A stretch of DNA of 64,000 bases from assembly GCF_014066305.1 (NCBI RefSeq), contig NW_023501062.1:629660-693659 (forward strand), in the 5' to 3' direction. Shown piece by piece: positions 48,241 to 63,054 of this stretch (position 1 is its first letter; every line of letters begins with the position of its first letter). This DNA comes from Letharia columbiana. Taxonomy: Eukaryota; Ascomycota; Lecanoromycetes; Lecanorales; Parmeliaceae. Below the pieces are notes generated by a model. The model was not told where the DNA came from. It searched no databases and saw only the letters and a list, made by a program, of their open reading frames with translations. The position numbers and the translations under genes are program-made.

Positions 48241-51200
48241 CGCTATTAGAAGATATTTAATTATATCTCTTCTCTTATAATCGAGAATACGATAGGCTTT
48301 TTAATTCTCGAAAATAATATAAAGTATATTCGAGTTCTCCTCGATTAAATCTTATTTGATTTTAATATATATTTAATATATATAGAGAGCGTAAGTTTAA
48401 TCTTATCGATATTCGATATAATATTCTTTTAAGATATAAATATCTACGCGCTAAATATCTATCTTATTTTTAGATATTTAATACGCGTTAAGCTAAGTAG
48501 TTATAACTAAATAGCGCTTATTAAAATACGTTAACTAGCGAAGTTATATTCTCTAATCTATTAAATAAAAGCTATAATTACTTAATTCTAATATAATATT
48601 ATATAACGCGATTTAAGTTATATTAGAAATACTTTAATTAATCTAATTTATCGTTATTTAAAAGCTTCTAAAATAAAGTATAAAGGCGACTATATACAAA
48701 TAAACGTTTTTCTTAATATCTTACTCGAAGAATATTATAATATATCTTAAATATAGAAGTTAAGATAGTAATATTTAATTTATTTTTTTATAATACTTAA
48801 ATCTAGATTAACTCGCCGCCTTCGATATTTTAATCTTACTTTAAGCTCTTAATTTTAATTTTAAATAACTTATATTAAGAAATTCTTTTAATCGCGATTT
48901 AATAAAGACGATAGATTATATAGATAATATAACGAAGATATTTAAATAACTTATATCGTAGTTATTCTTAATCGCTTATTATTATATCTTATATTAAATC
49001 GCGAGTTTAACGCGCTATAGCTTAAACTCTTTTAAAAAATTCTCTTTAAGTATAGAAGAAAATATATTAGAGAGATTATATTTAATAATATAAATATTTA
49101 CTACGTTAGCGATAATAAGGCTTTTAGCGAAGTCGTTAGCTATTAATAAATCGAGATTCTTAAGCTTAAAAACTCTAGTTATTTTCGCTTATATTAAAGA
49201 TAGAATAACGATATTATTATTATATATAACGAACTTATAAAATATCTAATCTTTTAGATATTCGTATAAATAAGAGCGATATTACTCGACTTAAATTTAA
49301 ATATAATTATTTATTAAGTATATAAGAAGTTAGAGAAAGAGTTTAAGCTTAACTCTTTATTAGAGAATTATTAATTTTATAGAATAATAAGAAGAATTTT
49401 AATAATAGATATTAGATAGAGAGAGGGGGAAGGATTTAAGTAATAGATATTAAGATAAAAAGAATTTAAATAATAGATATTAGAAATTAACGATATTTTA
49501 TTATATATTATATAATAGATCGTAGATAATATTAATAATTTCTTTATATATAATATTACTATAGATATAATTATATAATATTATTAAATCTCTATCTTAT
49601 TACGTCTTATCGTAGAATAAAGCTTTAAATATTTTTATTTAAGATTCTTATTTATATATACTTTCTTTATATATAATATTACTATAGATATAATTATATA
49701 ATATTATTAAATTCTTATTTTATTATATCTTATTATAGAGTAAAGCTTTAAATATCTTTATCTAGATTTTTAGATATATTTAATACTAAAGCGATAAAGA
49801 TTATATAAATAGATTTAAACTTCTTAATATTAGTAAAAAGCGAATTAGAGGTATTATATATCGAGATATTATTCTTCTTTATTAAGTTATTAATTATTAA
49901 ATCTTTATTAGCGTATAATCTCTATTAGTATACTCGCGATTAATTACTTAGCGACGTAACTTTAAGATATTATCTTATCTTAATTTCTACTTTATTTTTT
50001 TCTTCTTTATCTTATCTAATTTAATTTTAACTTTAATTTTTTTTATAAATATATCTATCGTCGCTCTTCTAGTCTTTCTCTTTTTATTTATTATAAAATC
50101 TATTAATAATATTAATAAATATCTTTTAATAGAGTATATAAGATATTAATAAGTAGTCTTCGATTTTAACTTAGTCGACTTTATAATAGAGATATTACTT
50201 TTCTTTAACTCTTTAAATACTTTAATTCTTAATATTCTTAAAATATCTTCTAGTTATATCTATATTAGCTAGCGAATATTTATATTATAAATAAAATAAT
50301 TAACTTTTTATTATCGTTAAAATAAATAGATTATTTAAGAGAGCTTCGATTATATTTTTAGACTTAAATATATTTATATTTAAAAATTTTCGCTTCGCTA
50401 TAATATAACGATTAATTAAAAAAGATAGAATTCTCGATCTAGCTAGACGTATTACTTAAGATTAAACTTATATTATTAACTATTATTAAAAGAACGTTAT
50501 TTATATAAGTTAAGAAATATATTTATCTTATCTAATATATACTTAGTCGAAGCGAGTAATAATATTTATACGAAATTCTATTATTATAATTAGTTAAATC
50601 TATAAATAGATAATAAGAATTAGCGTTATACTTTTATTTATAAGAGCGCTATAATAAAACTTATATCTTAATCTTAATTTATTATTATTTAATTTACTCA
50701 ATTATATTACGATATAAAGCTCGAGTTAGAGTATATATAAAATAAAGAGATATAGTAATTAAAGAATATTAATTATTAGAAGTATTAGATACGCGTAATT
50801 AAATAATATACTATTTTAATAAATAATTATTAAGAATAACTATCGAGATAAGATTAGTATTAATCTATAAAGACTTAATATAGAAATATTAATAATTTTC
50901 TAATACGCGAATAATAAAAAGAGCGTTAAGCTTATAATTTAGATCTTAATTAGATAAGATCTAAACTTTAAAAAACTACTAAACTCGTAATTAGCTAGAT
51001 CTTAATAATATAAAATTTAATCTTTTAAAGCTTCTTTCGCGAAAAACTCTTTTTCTAAATAATAATAATAATATCTAATATTATCTATAATTTATTTAAC
51101 TACTTACGCTTAAATATATTTTATTATATCGCTAATTATATCTTAATTCTAATTAAAACTTTATTTTATCAAATAATATAAATCTATAGACTCTTAGATA

Positions 51201-53150
51201 TTAATTACGTAATATTAAAGATAGCTTAATCGCGAGTATAAGATAGATTTCTATTAATAAATCTTCTTTATTAATTTTTAATATTCGTAATTAAGATAAG
51301 TAATTTACTATTAACTATCGATTAATATAAAATATATAAATATTAATATATTATAGTTATAGAAGTTACTACGCTCTAGTCTAATATAGCGCGTTAAGTT
51401 TATAACTTTTATTATTATTATAATTAAATTTATATATTATAAAGATTAATATCTTTATTATAAGCTATTTACTTATATATAACGCGTAATTCTAATATAA
51501 TTTTATAGAAGTTAAATAATATATCGAGTTAATATAATATAGCGACTAATCTCTTTATATTTATTAGCGATTAAATTTAATTTAAAGAAAATTATTATTA
51601 ATATTTAAATAGACGATAAAGAATAAGAGAGATAAGCGTTTTATTATATTATTCTTTATTTCTTAGATTAATAAGAGAGATAAGCGTTTTATTATATTAT
51701 TCTTTATTTCTTAGATTATATATATAATTAAATATAAATTTCGACTTAAATTATAAATCTTTTCTTATTCGAAATCTTAATTATAATTTTTATAAATATT
51801 ATTATAAATAGAGCGTTTTAATAGACTCGAGAATTAGATTAATTATACTCGATAATATCTCTACTTAATCGTTATTTTATCTAGAATATTTAATCGCTAG
51901 AGATAAGATTTAGAGAATAGTTCTTAGAGAATTATAAAGATATATTATATTACTTATCTAGTCTCTCTTTAAATTATTTACTTAATTCTTTACGCGTCTT
52001 TTATTATTAAAGTATTATCTCTATCTATATTATTTACTTATATTATCTATTTATATTATTTATCTATAGTATCTATCTTATTTAAATATAATATTATTTA
52101 TATTAAATTCTTATTATAGATAATTATCGCTTTCTTAATCTTTAATAATAATTAAAGTTTATAAGAGATAGTAGACTCGAGATCGTATTTAATAATATCG
52201 ATTCTATTAACGCGCTTAATACGTTATTCTCTTTATTATTTAATAAATATAGCGAGATAAAGTTTTAAGCTAGACTAGTTAAGATTTAAATTCTTTATTT
52301 ATACTCTTAAAGCTTAATTTATATCTTATTAATCTTAATTTTATTAAAGATTTCGAGTAGAAGTAAGTAGATAATATCTATATATATAATAATATAGTTA
52401 AAATTAATTTAAATAATAAAAGTAGCTATAGCGAAGATTAATTAATTAAATTTATTTTTATATTAACTCTAAATATAGCGAATTCTTTATTTAGCTAAAG
52501 TTCTATAATATTATATTAAAATTTTAAATTTAATAATAATTATAATAATAATCGCGTAGATTCTTAGATAACTAGCTTTTTTATTATTAATAATAGTTAA
52601 TATCTAATTAATAATATCGAGTATATTCTAAATTAATAGCTCTCTTTATATCTAAATAACGAATCTATATTAATTACTTATTCTATCTTTAAATTCTTTA
52701 TTTTATTTATTAAGATATATTAATCTTCTACTTTATTATTTCTTAGCTCTTCTTTAAATATATTTTTAATTATAATTATAGAATAAAGTAATTAAAATTT
52801 AAGTCTTATTATATTAAAGAAAGAGTTAATATATTCGCGACTAGCCTTTTCTTTCTTAAGATCTACTTTCTTAATCTTAAAGATAGATTAATCTTCTACT
52901 TATATACTTATTAACTCTTCTCTTACTATATTTCTAATATTAAATATAAATTAGCGTAATTAGAATTAAGATTTTTTTATTATAAAGTAAGAGCTAATAA
53001 ATTCGTAGCTAACTCTTTCTTCTTTAAGATCTTAATAGAGTTTACTCTTAAAGCGCTTAGTCTTAATCTCTTTAAAAGTAAAGACGTCTATTATACTCGA
53101 GAAATAAAGAAAAATAAGCGAAATATCTATTTAGTTCGACGCGAATTAAT
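48241..53150. other. Degraded sequence with small duplications, no family recognised
   Basis: RIPed throughout. A 123-bp tandem duplication (ctttatatataatattacta at 49542 and 49665) and an exact 48-bp duplication (gagagataagcgttttatta at 51627 and 51675) stand out. 50045-50160 repeats 47040-47155. The short un-RIPed-looking run agagagggggaaggattt lies near 49417. No protein family was identified on either strand. Confidence 0.4.
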
Positions 53151-53560
53151 AGACTTTAAAGAGTATCGATAACGGTCTTAACGCTTTATTAGTCGATTTC
53201 GATAAGAATAAGAATAAGAATAAGAATAAGAATAAGAATAAGAATAAGAATAAGAATAAGAACTCGTTATTCGATAACTCTCTAAATAGAGATTATTCGA
53301 TTAAGTTTAAGCTTATATTATTTAATAAGTAATATTATATCGAAGCCGCGAAGAAGATTATTAAATAATTAATAACTTTTTAAGAATATAGAAATTTTAT
53401 TTATTATCGCGATTAAGTTTAATATATAAAGAAGTATAAAGGCGAGTATATTAGCCTCGAAGCTATTTAAAAGTATTCGCTTAATAAGATAGACGTATTT
53501 AAATAGTTTAATCTTCTTTAAAATTATAAGATCTTATTATAGAAAGCTTTTATTATAAAG
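53150..53560 (+). pseudogene. Degraded coding stretch with (Lys-Asn)n, unrecognised
   Basis: The frame SIDNGLNALLVDFDKNKNK runs into nine and a half units of AAGAAT (53204-53260) and out again into NSLFDNSLNRDYSIKFKL, then EAAKKIIK, with stops only at TAA. The frame is open on both sides of the hexanucleotide repeat, so the repeat sat in a real protein. No family is recognised. Confidence 0.45.
53204..53260 (+). repeat. (AAGAAT)n hexanucleotide repeat
   Basis: About 9.5 uninterrupted units, reading Lys-Asn in frame with its surroundings. Confidence 0.95.
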
Positions 53561-56500
53561 TAGCTATAAAAGATAATTATTAATATATTCTCTATATCGT
53601 CTATATCTTTTAAGATCTATCTTTATATTAATAAATTTATATCTAATTTAATCTAAGTTAACTTTAATTATAATAGCTTCTTAAACTTTATAAGCTTTCT
53701 TATCTTCGCTTAAAATAAGATTAACTTTAATTCTTATTTATTAGCTATTTATAACGTTAAGAGCGATCTTTATATAAAGAATTAGTATTTTATCGAAACT
53801 ATAAATTAAAATAAATTTTTATTCTCTTTTAATATTCGTAATATCGCTTATTATTATTTCGAATATATAATAAATATACTCGATCTAAGCGTTTATATTA
53901 TCTTCTCTTATCTATTTATTATTAAAATTCGATTTTAGAGCTTAATTAATTAAGAGCTAACGATTTAAATAAATAAGATTATCTTTTTAATAATAGATTA
54001 AGTTAATTTAGTTAATATAATTAAGAAGATATTATATAATCTAAAAGTAGCGAAGCTTATAGCTAGCGTCTTCTATATAAAGACTTATAATATCAAGAGT
54101 ATAGAATATCGATTAACGATAGCTATCTTATATTTTCTTTCTTCTTCTCTTTTAGAGAATATCTAAAAAGAGATTAATATAAAAGTTAAAAAAAGTTCTA
54201 CGCTTCGACTTTATCGAGATTATTAGATTTTCTTTAATATTAAAGAGATAAAATAATAATATAAAATTCGAAAGAAAAGTCTTTTTAATTATCTTATTAA
54301 GTTCGACGAGTAATTTATTAAGAAATTAAATCTTTATTATATTTTCAAGAATTATCTTTATATCGATATCGATAAAAAAACGATCTATTTATATTATTAT
54401 AAGTCTCTTTTAAGATCATCTAAATCGCTTTAAGCGAATAAATATTATAAGTATTCTTCTTTCGCGAATACTACGTTTAATTTTATTTTAATATTATATA
54501 TAAGAGCTATAATCGCGAAGTTTATATCTTTTATACTTCTACGTTATTAAAATAAATCTTAAACTTAATATTTATTTTTAATAAAGAATTTATTTTAATA
54601 CGCGGAGATATTCTCTATATTTAGCTCTATAGCTTCTAAAAGAATATCTTTAACGCTATTAAAATCTACTCTTTTATCTCTTTAAATCTAGAAGAGCTTA
54701 TTCTTAATTTAAATATTTATTAAATCGCGATTATAATAGTATAATTAATTAGTTATAATATCGAGTATATTATTAAAATCTATCTTTATTATAAGACTTA
54801 AATAAATTATATACTTTAAGAAGCTTAATAGAATTTATAATCGATATAAGAAGAGATTTAAATTATAAAGAAGATTATAAATATAATATAAGACGAACTC
54901 GTATTATAAGCTTAAAGAGTTATTTACGATCGACTCATTAATATATCTTTTTATATCTATTAAATCTTAATTTAATTCTTCTATTAATTTTTATAATTTA
55001 ACGTAAATAAGTTTATTTAGATATTTAAGTAGATTTAATTTAAGTATTAATATAAATAAATTTTTTAAAATATAACGAGTTTAATAATTATAGCGCTTCG
55101 ACTTCTTAAGTACTATATTAATACTTTTAATCTATATTAAGAAAACGTACTTTTCTAAAATAGAAGAGAGAATCTTAATATAAATAATACTTAATAAAAT
55201 TTAAAGTTTTAAATCGCTTTAAGAGATTATAACTATTACTAATTTAAGAATCTTATTAATTAAAAATAATTTCGATAAAGAAAATAGTATTAGACTTAGA
55301 TACTCTTTAATAATAAAGTTTTACGCTATAAATATAAAAGCTATTTAATTTAAATAGAGATTAAATCTTTTAAAGCGAATTTATAATTTATTAAATATCT
55401 AATAAAATAGCTATTATAAACTTTAATCGTCGAAAAATAAAAATATATCTTAATTACGATTACTTATATTATACTTTATCGCTTATAATATAATATTATT
55501 AAAAAAAAGTCTATTTAAATAAATTTTAATAAATAATTAAGAAAGCTAGCTATTATTATATAGAAGATTAATATCTTCTTTATTACGATTTTCTTAGAAA
55601 GTTATATAAAAAGAATCTCGCTATTAGCGATAATAACGCTTTGAAGTTTAAGATACTATAGAAAATATTTATTTTTCTCTTTAATAAGAATAACGAATAA
55701 AGCGATAAGCGAAAATATATTCTTTTAAAGTTTTATTATATTTTATTTATTATCGCTAGCGAGAAGATTAAGCAAAAGTATATTATTCGAAATACGAGGG
55801 AAGAATAGATAAAGATCTTCTATTATAAACTCGTAAAATATTACTAGCTCTTTCTCTATTCTAGTTTATTTATATAGATATTAAATACTTAAATAAAGCG
55901 AAGATAGAGTGTTAAATAGAAAAGAAGATATAAATTTAATTTTAATTAACTCGACGCTATAATAATATATAATCTAGCGATTTATATAAATAGCGATATA
56001 AGAGATAATAAGAAGAGTCTTAATTACGAGAAGAATTTTTCGAAATTATATTCTAAGAAATTAAGCTAAACGATATCGAATTAAAAAGAATATCTCTTAA
56101 TCTTATTTGAGAACTCTAACTTAGATAAATAATTTTTATATCAAATATATTATATCGAGTAAAGATTTAAAATCTCTTTTTCGAATTTTTATTTAATTAA
56201 GTTTAATAATAATAGATAATAATATAAACTATATATATAATAATAAGCTTTTTTTATATATAAGATTAAGATATAAATTTTAATTAATTAAGATTTAATA
56301 ATTTAATTAAGATCTAATAATTTTAAAATAAAAAGAGTATATAAAATATATATAAAATAATATCTTAAGATAATTAAAGATATCTATCTTTTTTTAATAT
56401 AACTTTATTTTTTCTTAATATAGCTTTTAAGTCTTTCTATTTTATATATTATAGTCTCTTATTATATAAACTATAATAACTTATTTAAAGTAGAGAATTA

Positions 56501-57360
56501 ACTATCGAAAAATTTATTTTTTATTTTTCATTTTATTTTTCATTTTTTTTATTTTCGTCTATTTTATACTATTATTTTATATTAAGATAATTTATTTAAA
56601 TTCTAAAGAGAATAAATTATAGCGCGTATTCTATAATATAGTTTAGAGTTCGAAATTATATAAATTAACTTAATATTAATAAAGTAATATTTAATTAAAG
56701 ATTTTAAAGCTATTTATTTTAATTATAATCTTACTCTCTAATTAATAATAATAACTTTATAATAATTATAAAAGCTTTATACTTATAAATCTCGATATTT
56801 ATATATATTACTATCTATCGCTTAAGTTTAAAGCTAAGTAATCTTAAATTAAAAATAATAGATTAATTAGAAATAAAGAAACTCGCTTAGCTACTAGCGT
56901 ATAAATATTCTATTTAATATTTATATTTACTTTATAATAACTAGCTTCTACTTATTATAATAAATATAACTTATAAATAAAGCTATATATATATATAGAT
57001 TATAGAATATATATCGATATAGATAGATATATTAGAAGACTAAATTTTTATTCGTAATTTATATAGTAAAGTAGTCTTCGAAATAATAACTAGCTTATAT
57101 AGTCTAATAATTAAGAATATTACTTATAAAAAACTCGACTATTAATATATATATATATTTATATTCTATAATATATATATATTAGAATAATCGTAGAAAA
57201 ATAACTTTATTAATTAAAATATATTATATAATTAATATAGTTCTTTAGAATAAAGTCTATATTTTTTTTTTATAAGTTTTTTAACTATAGCTAGATTTAA
57301 ATTATAGATCTTTAAAAGTAATAGCTCGATATCGAGTTATAGATATTAAAGTATTATTAT
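53561..57360 (+). pseudogene. Degraded sequence, possibly continuing the same pseudogene
   Basis: Plus-strand segments with TAA and TAG as the only breaks continue to about 55700, but I could not identify catalytic motifs or a domain. From 56200 onwards coding character is lost. A few lapses in the RIP pattern, such as gctttgaagttt at 55638, occur. Confidence 0.3.
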
Positions 57361-57363
57361 AGT

Positions 57364-58125
57364 AATATAAATAAGTAAGTAAGTATTATAAGTAAGTAAG
57401 TAAGTATTATAAGTAAGTAAGTAAGTATTATAAGTAAGTATTATATATAAATAAGTATTATAAGTAAGTAAGTATTATAAGTAAGTATTATACGTAAATA
57501 AGTATTATAAGTAAGTAAGTATTATAAGTAAGTAAGTATTATAAGTAAGTAAGTAAGTATTATAAATAAGTAAGTAAGTAAGTAAGTAAGTAAGTATTAT
57601 AAGTAAGTAAGTATATAAGTATTAAGTAAAGTATTATTATAAGTAAGTATTATATATAAATAAGTATTATAATTATAAGTAAATATTATAAGTAATATTA
57701 TATATAAATAAGTATTATAAGTAAATAAGTAAATATTATAAATAAGTACTATACGTAAATAAGTATTATAAGAAAATAAGTATTATAAGTAAGTAAGTAT
57801 TATAAGTAAGTAAGTAAATATTATAAGTAAGTATTATATATAAGTAAGTATTATAAATAAGTAAGTATATAAGAAAGTAAGTATTATAAGTAAGTATTAT
57901 ATATAAGTAATATTATAAAAAGTAAGTATTATAAGTAAGTAAGTATTATAAGTAAGTTATATTATAAGTAAGTATTATAAGTAAGTAAGTAAGTATTATA
58001 AGTAAGTAAGTATTATAAGTAAGTAAGTATTATAAATAAGTAAGTATTATAAGTAAGTAAGTATTATAAATAAGTAAGTATTATAAGTAAGTAATTATTA
58101 TAAGTAAGTATTATAAGTAATTAAA
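57364..58125. repeat. AAGT / ATTATAAGTAAGT satellite
   Basis: Runs of the tetramer aagt (one to seven units) separated by attata, repeated over about 760 bp. It is free of CpG, TpG and CpA, so RIP could not alter it further. Confidence 0.93.
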
Positions 58126-58690
58126 TATATAAATAATATAATTTCTTTATAATTATTTAATATACTTATCTCTTAATTAATTAAAGCGCTATAAAAGATA
58201 CTTTACTTTAAAATAATAGAAATAATTATTCTATAACTCTAATTCTAATTTCTATAAAATAGAAAATATTAAAATAATATAATTTAATTAATTAAGATTA
58301 TTTAAATTACTCTTAAATCGTAATTACTAAACTTTAAATTAATAATAAATAATTATTAATAATTTTCTTTATAGAATATTAATTAGTTAATATTAATTAA
58401 GGCTATTAATAGCGATAGCGAGATTAATAGATAATATAATATTAATTAAATCGATAGCGTAGAAGTATATCTACAAGTCGTTCTAGATAATAACTTAATT
58501 TACTTCTTAAATAACTATTTATAAATAATAGAGATTATTCGCTTATAGCGATTCTTTATATTAATCTTCTATTACTTATTTTTCTATCTTTTTAAAATAC
58601 TCTCTATTTTCTTATATACTTTTTATTAATTAATCTAAATAATAATAATCTTAATAGAAAAAAGAATATCGTTTATAGTAAAAATTATAT
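58126..58690. other. Degraded spacer between two satellites
   Basis: RIP-type AT-rich sequence without recognised content; one CA is kept at about 58475. Confidence 0.45.
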
Positions 58691-61600
58691 TTATATATAC
58701 TATCTTATTTTTATATATTATCTCTTTTATATATTATTATATTTATATATATTATTATATCTATCTATATCGTCTTATCTATTTATATATATTATTAAAT
58801 TTCTATATATCGTTATATTTCTATATATCGTTATCTTTATATATGTCGTTATCTTTATATACGTCGTTATATTTCTTTATATACGTCGTTATCTTTTATA
58901 TACGTTTATCTTTTATATATCTTATCTTATCTTTATATACGTCGTTATCTTTATATACGTCGTTATCTTTCTATACGTCGTTATCTTTATATATTTATCT
59001 TCTTTATTTTATATACGCCGTTATATTTCTATACGCCGTTATATTTCTATATATTATATTCTTTCTATATATCGTTATCTTTCTATATATCGTCTTTTTT
59101 ATATATATCGATATCTTAATATACGTCGATATCTTTATATACGTCGTTATCTTTCTATACGTCGTTATCTTTATATATATCGTTATATCTCTATACGTCG
59201 TCTTCTTTATATATACTATTAAATTTATATACGTCATTTTCTTTATATAAGTCTTCTTCTTTATATATATCGTTATATCTTTATACGTCGTCTTTATATA
59301 TATTATTAAATATCTATATATCGTTTTCTTTATATACGCTATCTTCTTAATATATATCGTCTTCTTTATATTTACTATTATCTTTATATATATTATTTCT
59401 TTTATATATATTATTATATCTATATATATTATTTCTTTTTTATATAATATTTCTTTTTTATATAATATTATATTAAATTAAATTAAATTTAAATCTTTTA
59501 AAAGATTATAAAAATAATAATAAACTATTAATAGATTTAATATAAGAGAATATTATAAGAGATTAATATAGATTATAAAGTTAATATTAATAAAGTTAAC
59601 TTTATTTCTATAATTATAAAGAATAATAATAGATTTAAATATAATTAATAGAAAAGTAATTAATAAGTAATTTATCTTATTTAAATTAGAATTTAAATAT
59701 TTAAAGAAGTTTATAGATAATATAGATAATATAAAATCTATTATTAAAATAATATATTAGTTACTTTAATAGTTTAAAAAAAAATTAAATATTAAATATT
59801 TTAATAATTTTAGAATTAAAATTTAAAATAGTAATAATAATAATAATAATAATAAATATTTTTATAAATTATAATTCTTCTATATATTATTATATTTCTA
59901 TAATATTATCTTCTTTATATATATTATTATTATTATATATATTATCTTCTTTTTATATATTATTATATTTTATATATATTTTTATATTTTTATATATCGC
60001 TATATTTCTATTTATTATTATATTTCTATATACTATCTTCTTTATATATATTATTATTATTATATATTTTATCTTCTTTATATATATTATCTTCTTTATA
60101 TATATCGTTATTTTTCTATATATTAACTTCTTTATATATACTATTATATTTTTATACGCTATTATATTCTTATATATTATTATAATTTTATATACTTTTA
60201 TATTTCTATATATTATTATATTTTATATATCGTTATCTTTTTAAATATTATCTTCTTTCTATATATTATAATATTTCTATATATTATAATATTTCTATAT
60301 ATTATAATATTTCTATATATCGTAATATTTCTATATTATTCTTCTTTATATACGTTATATTTCTATATTTTTATATTTTTATTTATTTTATTTTTTATAT
60401 ACGTCGTTATATTTCTATATATCGTTATCTTTTTATATATCGTTATATTTCTATATATTATCTTCTTTTATATATATTTATCTTCTTTATATATATTATC
60501 TTCTTTATCGATATCTTTATATATATCGATATCTTTATAAGTTTATATACGTCGATATCTTTATATATATTAATATCTTTATATATATTATAATATTTCT
60601 ATACGTCGTAATATTTTTTATACGTCGTTATATTTCTATATATCGTCTTCTTTATTTACGCCGTTATATTTCTATATATTATTATCTTTATATATATTAT
60701 TATATTTCTATATACTATTTTCTTTATATATATTATTTTCTTTTTATATACTATTTTCTTTATATATATTAACTTCTTTCTATATATTATCTTCTTTCTA
60801 TATATTATTTTATTTCTTTATATTATTTTCTTTATATATACTATCTTCTTTCTATATATTTTTTTTTTATTTTTTTTTTATATATATTATCTTCTTTATA
60901 TATATTATTATATTTCTATTTATTATCTTCTTTATATATATTATTATATTTTTATATACTATCTTCTTTTTATATACTATCTTCTTTTTATATATTAATA
61001 TATTTTTATATATTATTATAATTATATATATTATCTTCTATATTTATAATATTATCTTTATATATATTATTAATCTTATTTATATTATCTTAATATATTT
61101 ATATATTATTATTTTTATATATATTCTTTTCTTTTTATATATTATTCTATTTCTATATCTTATCTTTTATATATATCTTATAATTATTATATATATTATC
61201 TTCTTTTTATATATTATTATATTTCTATATATTATCTTTTTTATATATAATATTATATTTCTATATACTATCTTCTTTATATATATTATTATTATTATAT
61301 ATTTTATCTTCTTTATATATATTATCTTCTTTATATATATCGTTATTTTTCTATATATTATCTTCTTTATATATACTATTATATTTTTTATATATTTTTA
61401 TATTCTTATATACTATTATAATTTTATATACTTTTATATTTCTATATACTTTTATATTTTTATATATCGTTATCTTTTTAAATATTATCTTCTTTCTATA
61501 TATTATAATATTTCTATATATTATAATATTTCTATATATTATAATATTTCTATACGCTATAAATATTTCTATATATCGTCTTCTTTATATATATTATTAT

Positions 61601-63050
61601 ATTTCTATATATCGTTATATTTCTATATATCGTTATATTTCTATACGCCGTTATATTTCTATATATGTCGTCGTTATATTTATATACGCCGTCTTCTTTA
61701 TATACGCTATTCTTCTTTATATATATATCTTCTTTTTATATTTTTTTTATATATATATTATATTTATATACGCTCTTATATTTATATATATTCTTATATT
61801 TATATATATTATTATATTTATATATATTATATATCTTTATATATATCGTTATCTTTATATACGTTATCTTTTATATATATATTTATATTTATATATATAT
61901 TATCTCTATATACGTCGATATCTTTATATATATTAATATCTTTATATACGTTAATATATTTCTATATATCGTTATCTTTATATACGTTGTTATCTTTATA
62001 TATATCGATATCTTTATATATATCGTTATATTTCTATACGTTATTATCTTTATATATATCGTTATATTTCTATATATCGTTATCTTTCTATATATCGTTA
62101 TATTTCTATATATCGTTATATTTCTATATATCGTTATCTTTCTATACGTCTATATCTTTATATACGTCGATATATTTCTATATATCGTCTTCTTTATATA
62201 TATATCTTCTTTTTATATATATTATAATATTTATATACGTTATAATATTTATATATATCGTCTTCTTTATATATATCGTCTTCTTTCTATACGCTATAAT
62301 ATTTCTATATATTCATTATATTTCTATATATCGTTATATTTCTATACATCGTTATCTTCTTTATATATATTATTATTTTCTATACGCTATCGTTATATTT
62401 CTATATATTATTATATTTCTATATATTATTTTTATATATTTCTATATGTTATCTTCTTTCTATACGTATTATATTTCTATATATTATTATATTTCTATAT
62501 ATATCTTTTTTATATATTATCTTCTTTATATATATTATCTTCTTTATATATATTATAATATTTCTATATATTTTCTTATAATATTTCTATATATTATCTT
62601 CTTTATATACGCTATAATATTTCTATATATCGTTATATTTCTATATATTATTATATTTCTATATGTCGTTATATTTATATACGTCGATATCTTTATATAT
62701 ATTATTAAATTTCTATATATCGTTTTCTTTCTATATATCGTCTTCTTTATATATATAATAAAATTTCTATATATTATAAAATTTCTATATATCGTAAATT
62801 TCTATATATCGTCTTCGTTTCTATATATCGTTATATTTCTTTATATTATAATATTTATATATATTATAATATTTCTATATATTATAATATTTCTATATTT
62901 ATATATATTATCTTCTTTATATATATTATTATATTTTTATATATTATTATATTTTTATTTATCTTCTTTTTTCTATATATTATTATATTTCTATATATTT
63001 CTATATTTTTATATTTTTATATTTTATTATATTTTTATAAATAAAGATAT
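58690..63050. repeat. 4.3-kb satellite based on an 18-bp unit
   Basis: Units of the form cgttatatttctatatat, with variants cgttatctttatatacgt and attatcttctttatatat, recur throughout, with drift in length. Because 18 is divisible by three and the unit lacks in-frame stops, it gives long spurious frames of a Tyr-Ile-Val-Ile-Phe-Leu type. CpG-containing units cluster at 58840-59340, 60390-60680 and 61640-62850. A non-satellite gap lies at 59465-59880. Confidence 0.93.
59465..59880. other. Non-satellite gap in the 18-bp array
   Basis: About 415 bp of AT-rich sequence with (TAA)n near 59830 and no 18-bp periodicity. Nothing is recognised in it. Confidence 0.6.
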
Positions 63051-63054
63051 ATAA

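Noticed and set aside
58843..59250. Open frames on both strands within the 18-bp satellite (58843-59250 plus, 59004-59237 minus)
   Set aside because: They arise because the 18-bp unit lacks stops in some frames; composition is only Tyr, Ile, Phe, Leu, Val and Ser in a hexapeptide pattern, and both strands are open over the same DNA.
61665..63054. 297- and 355-codon frames in the satellite
   Set aside because: Same cause; they overlap in different frames and end with the satellite. Not genes.
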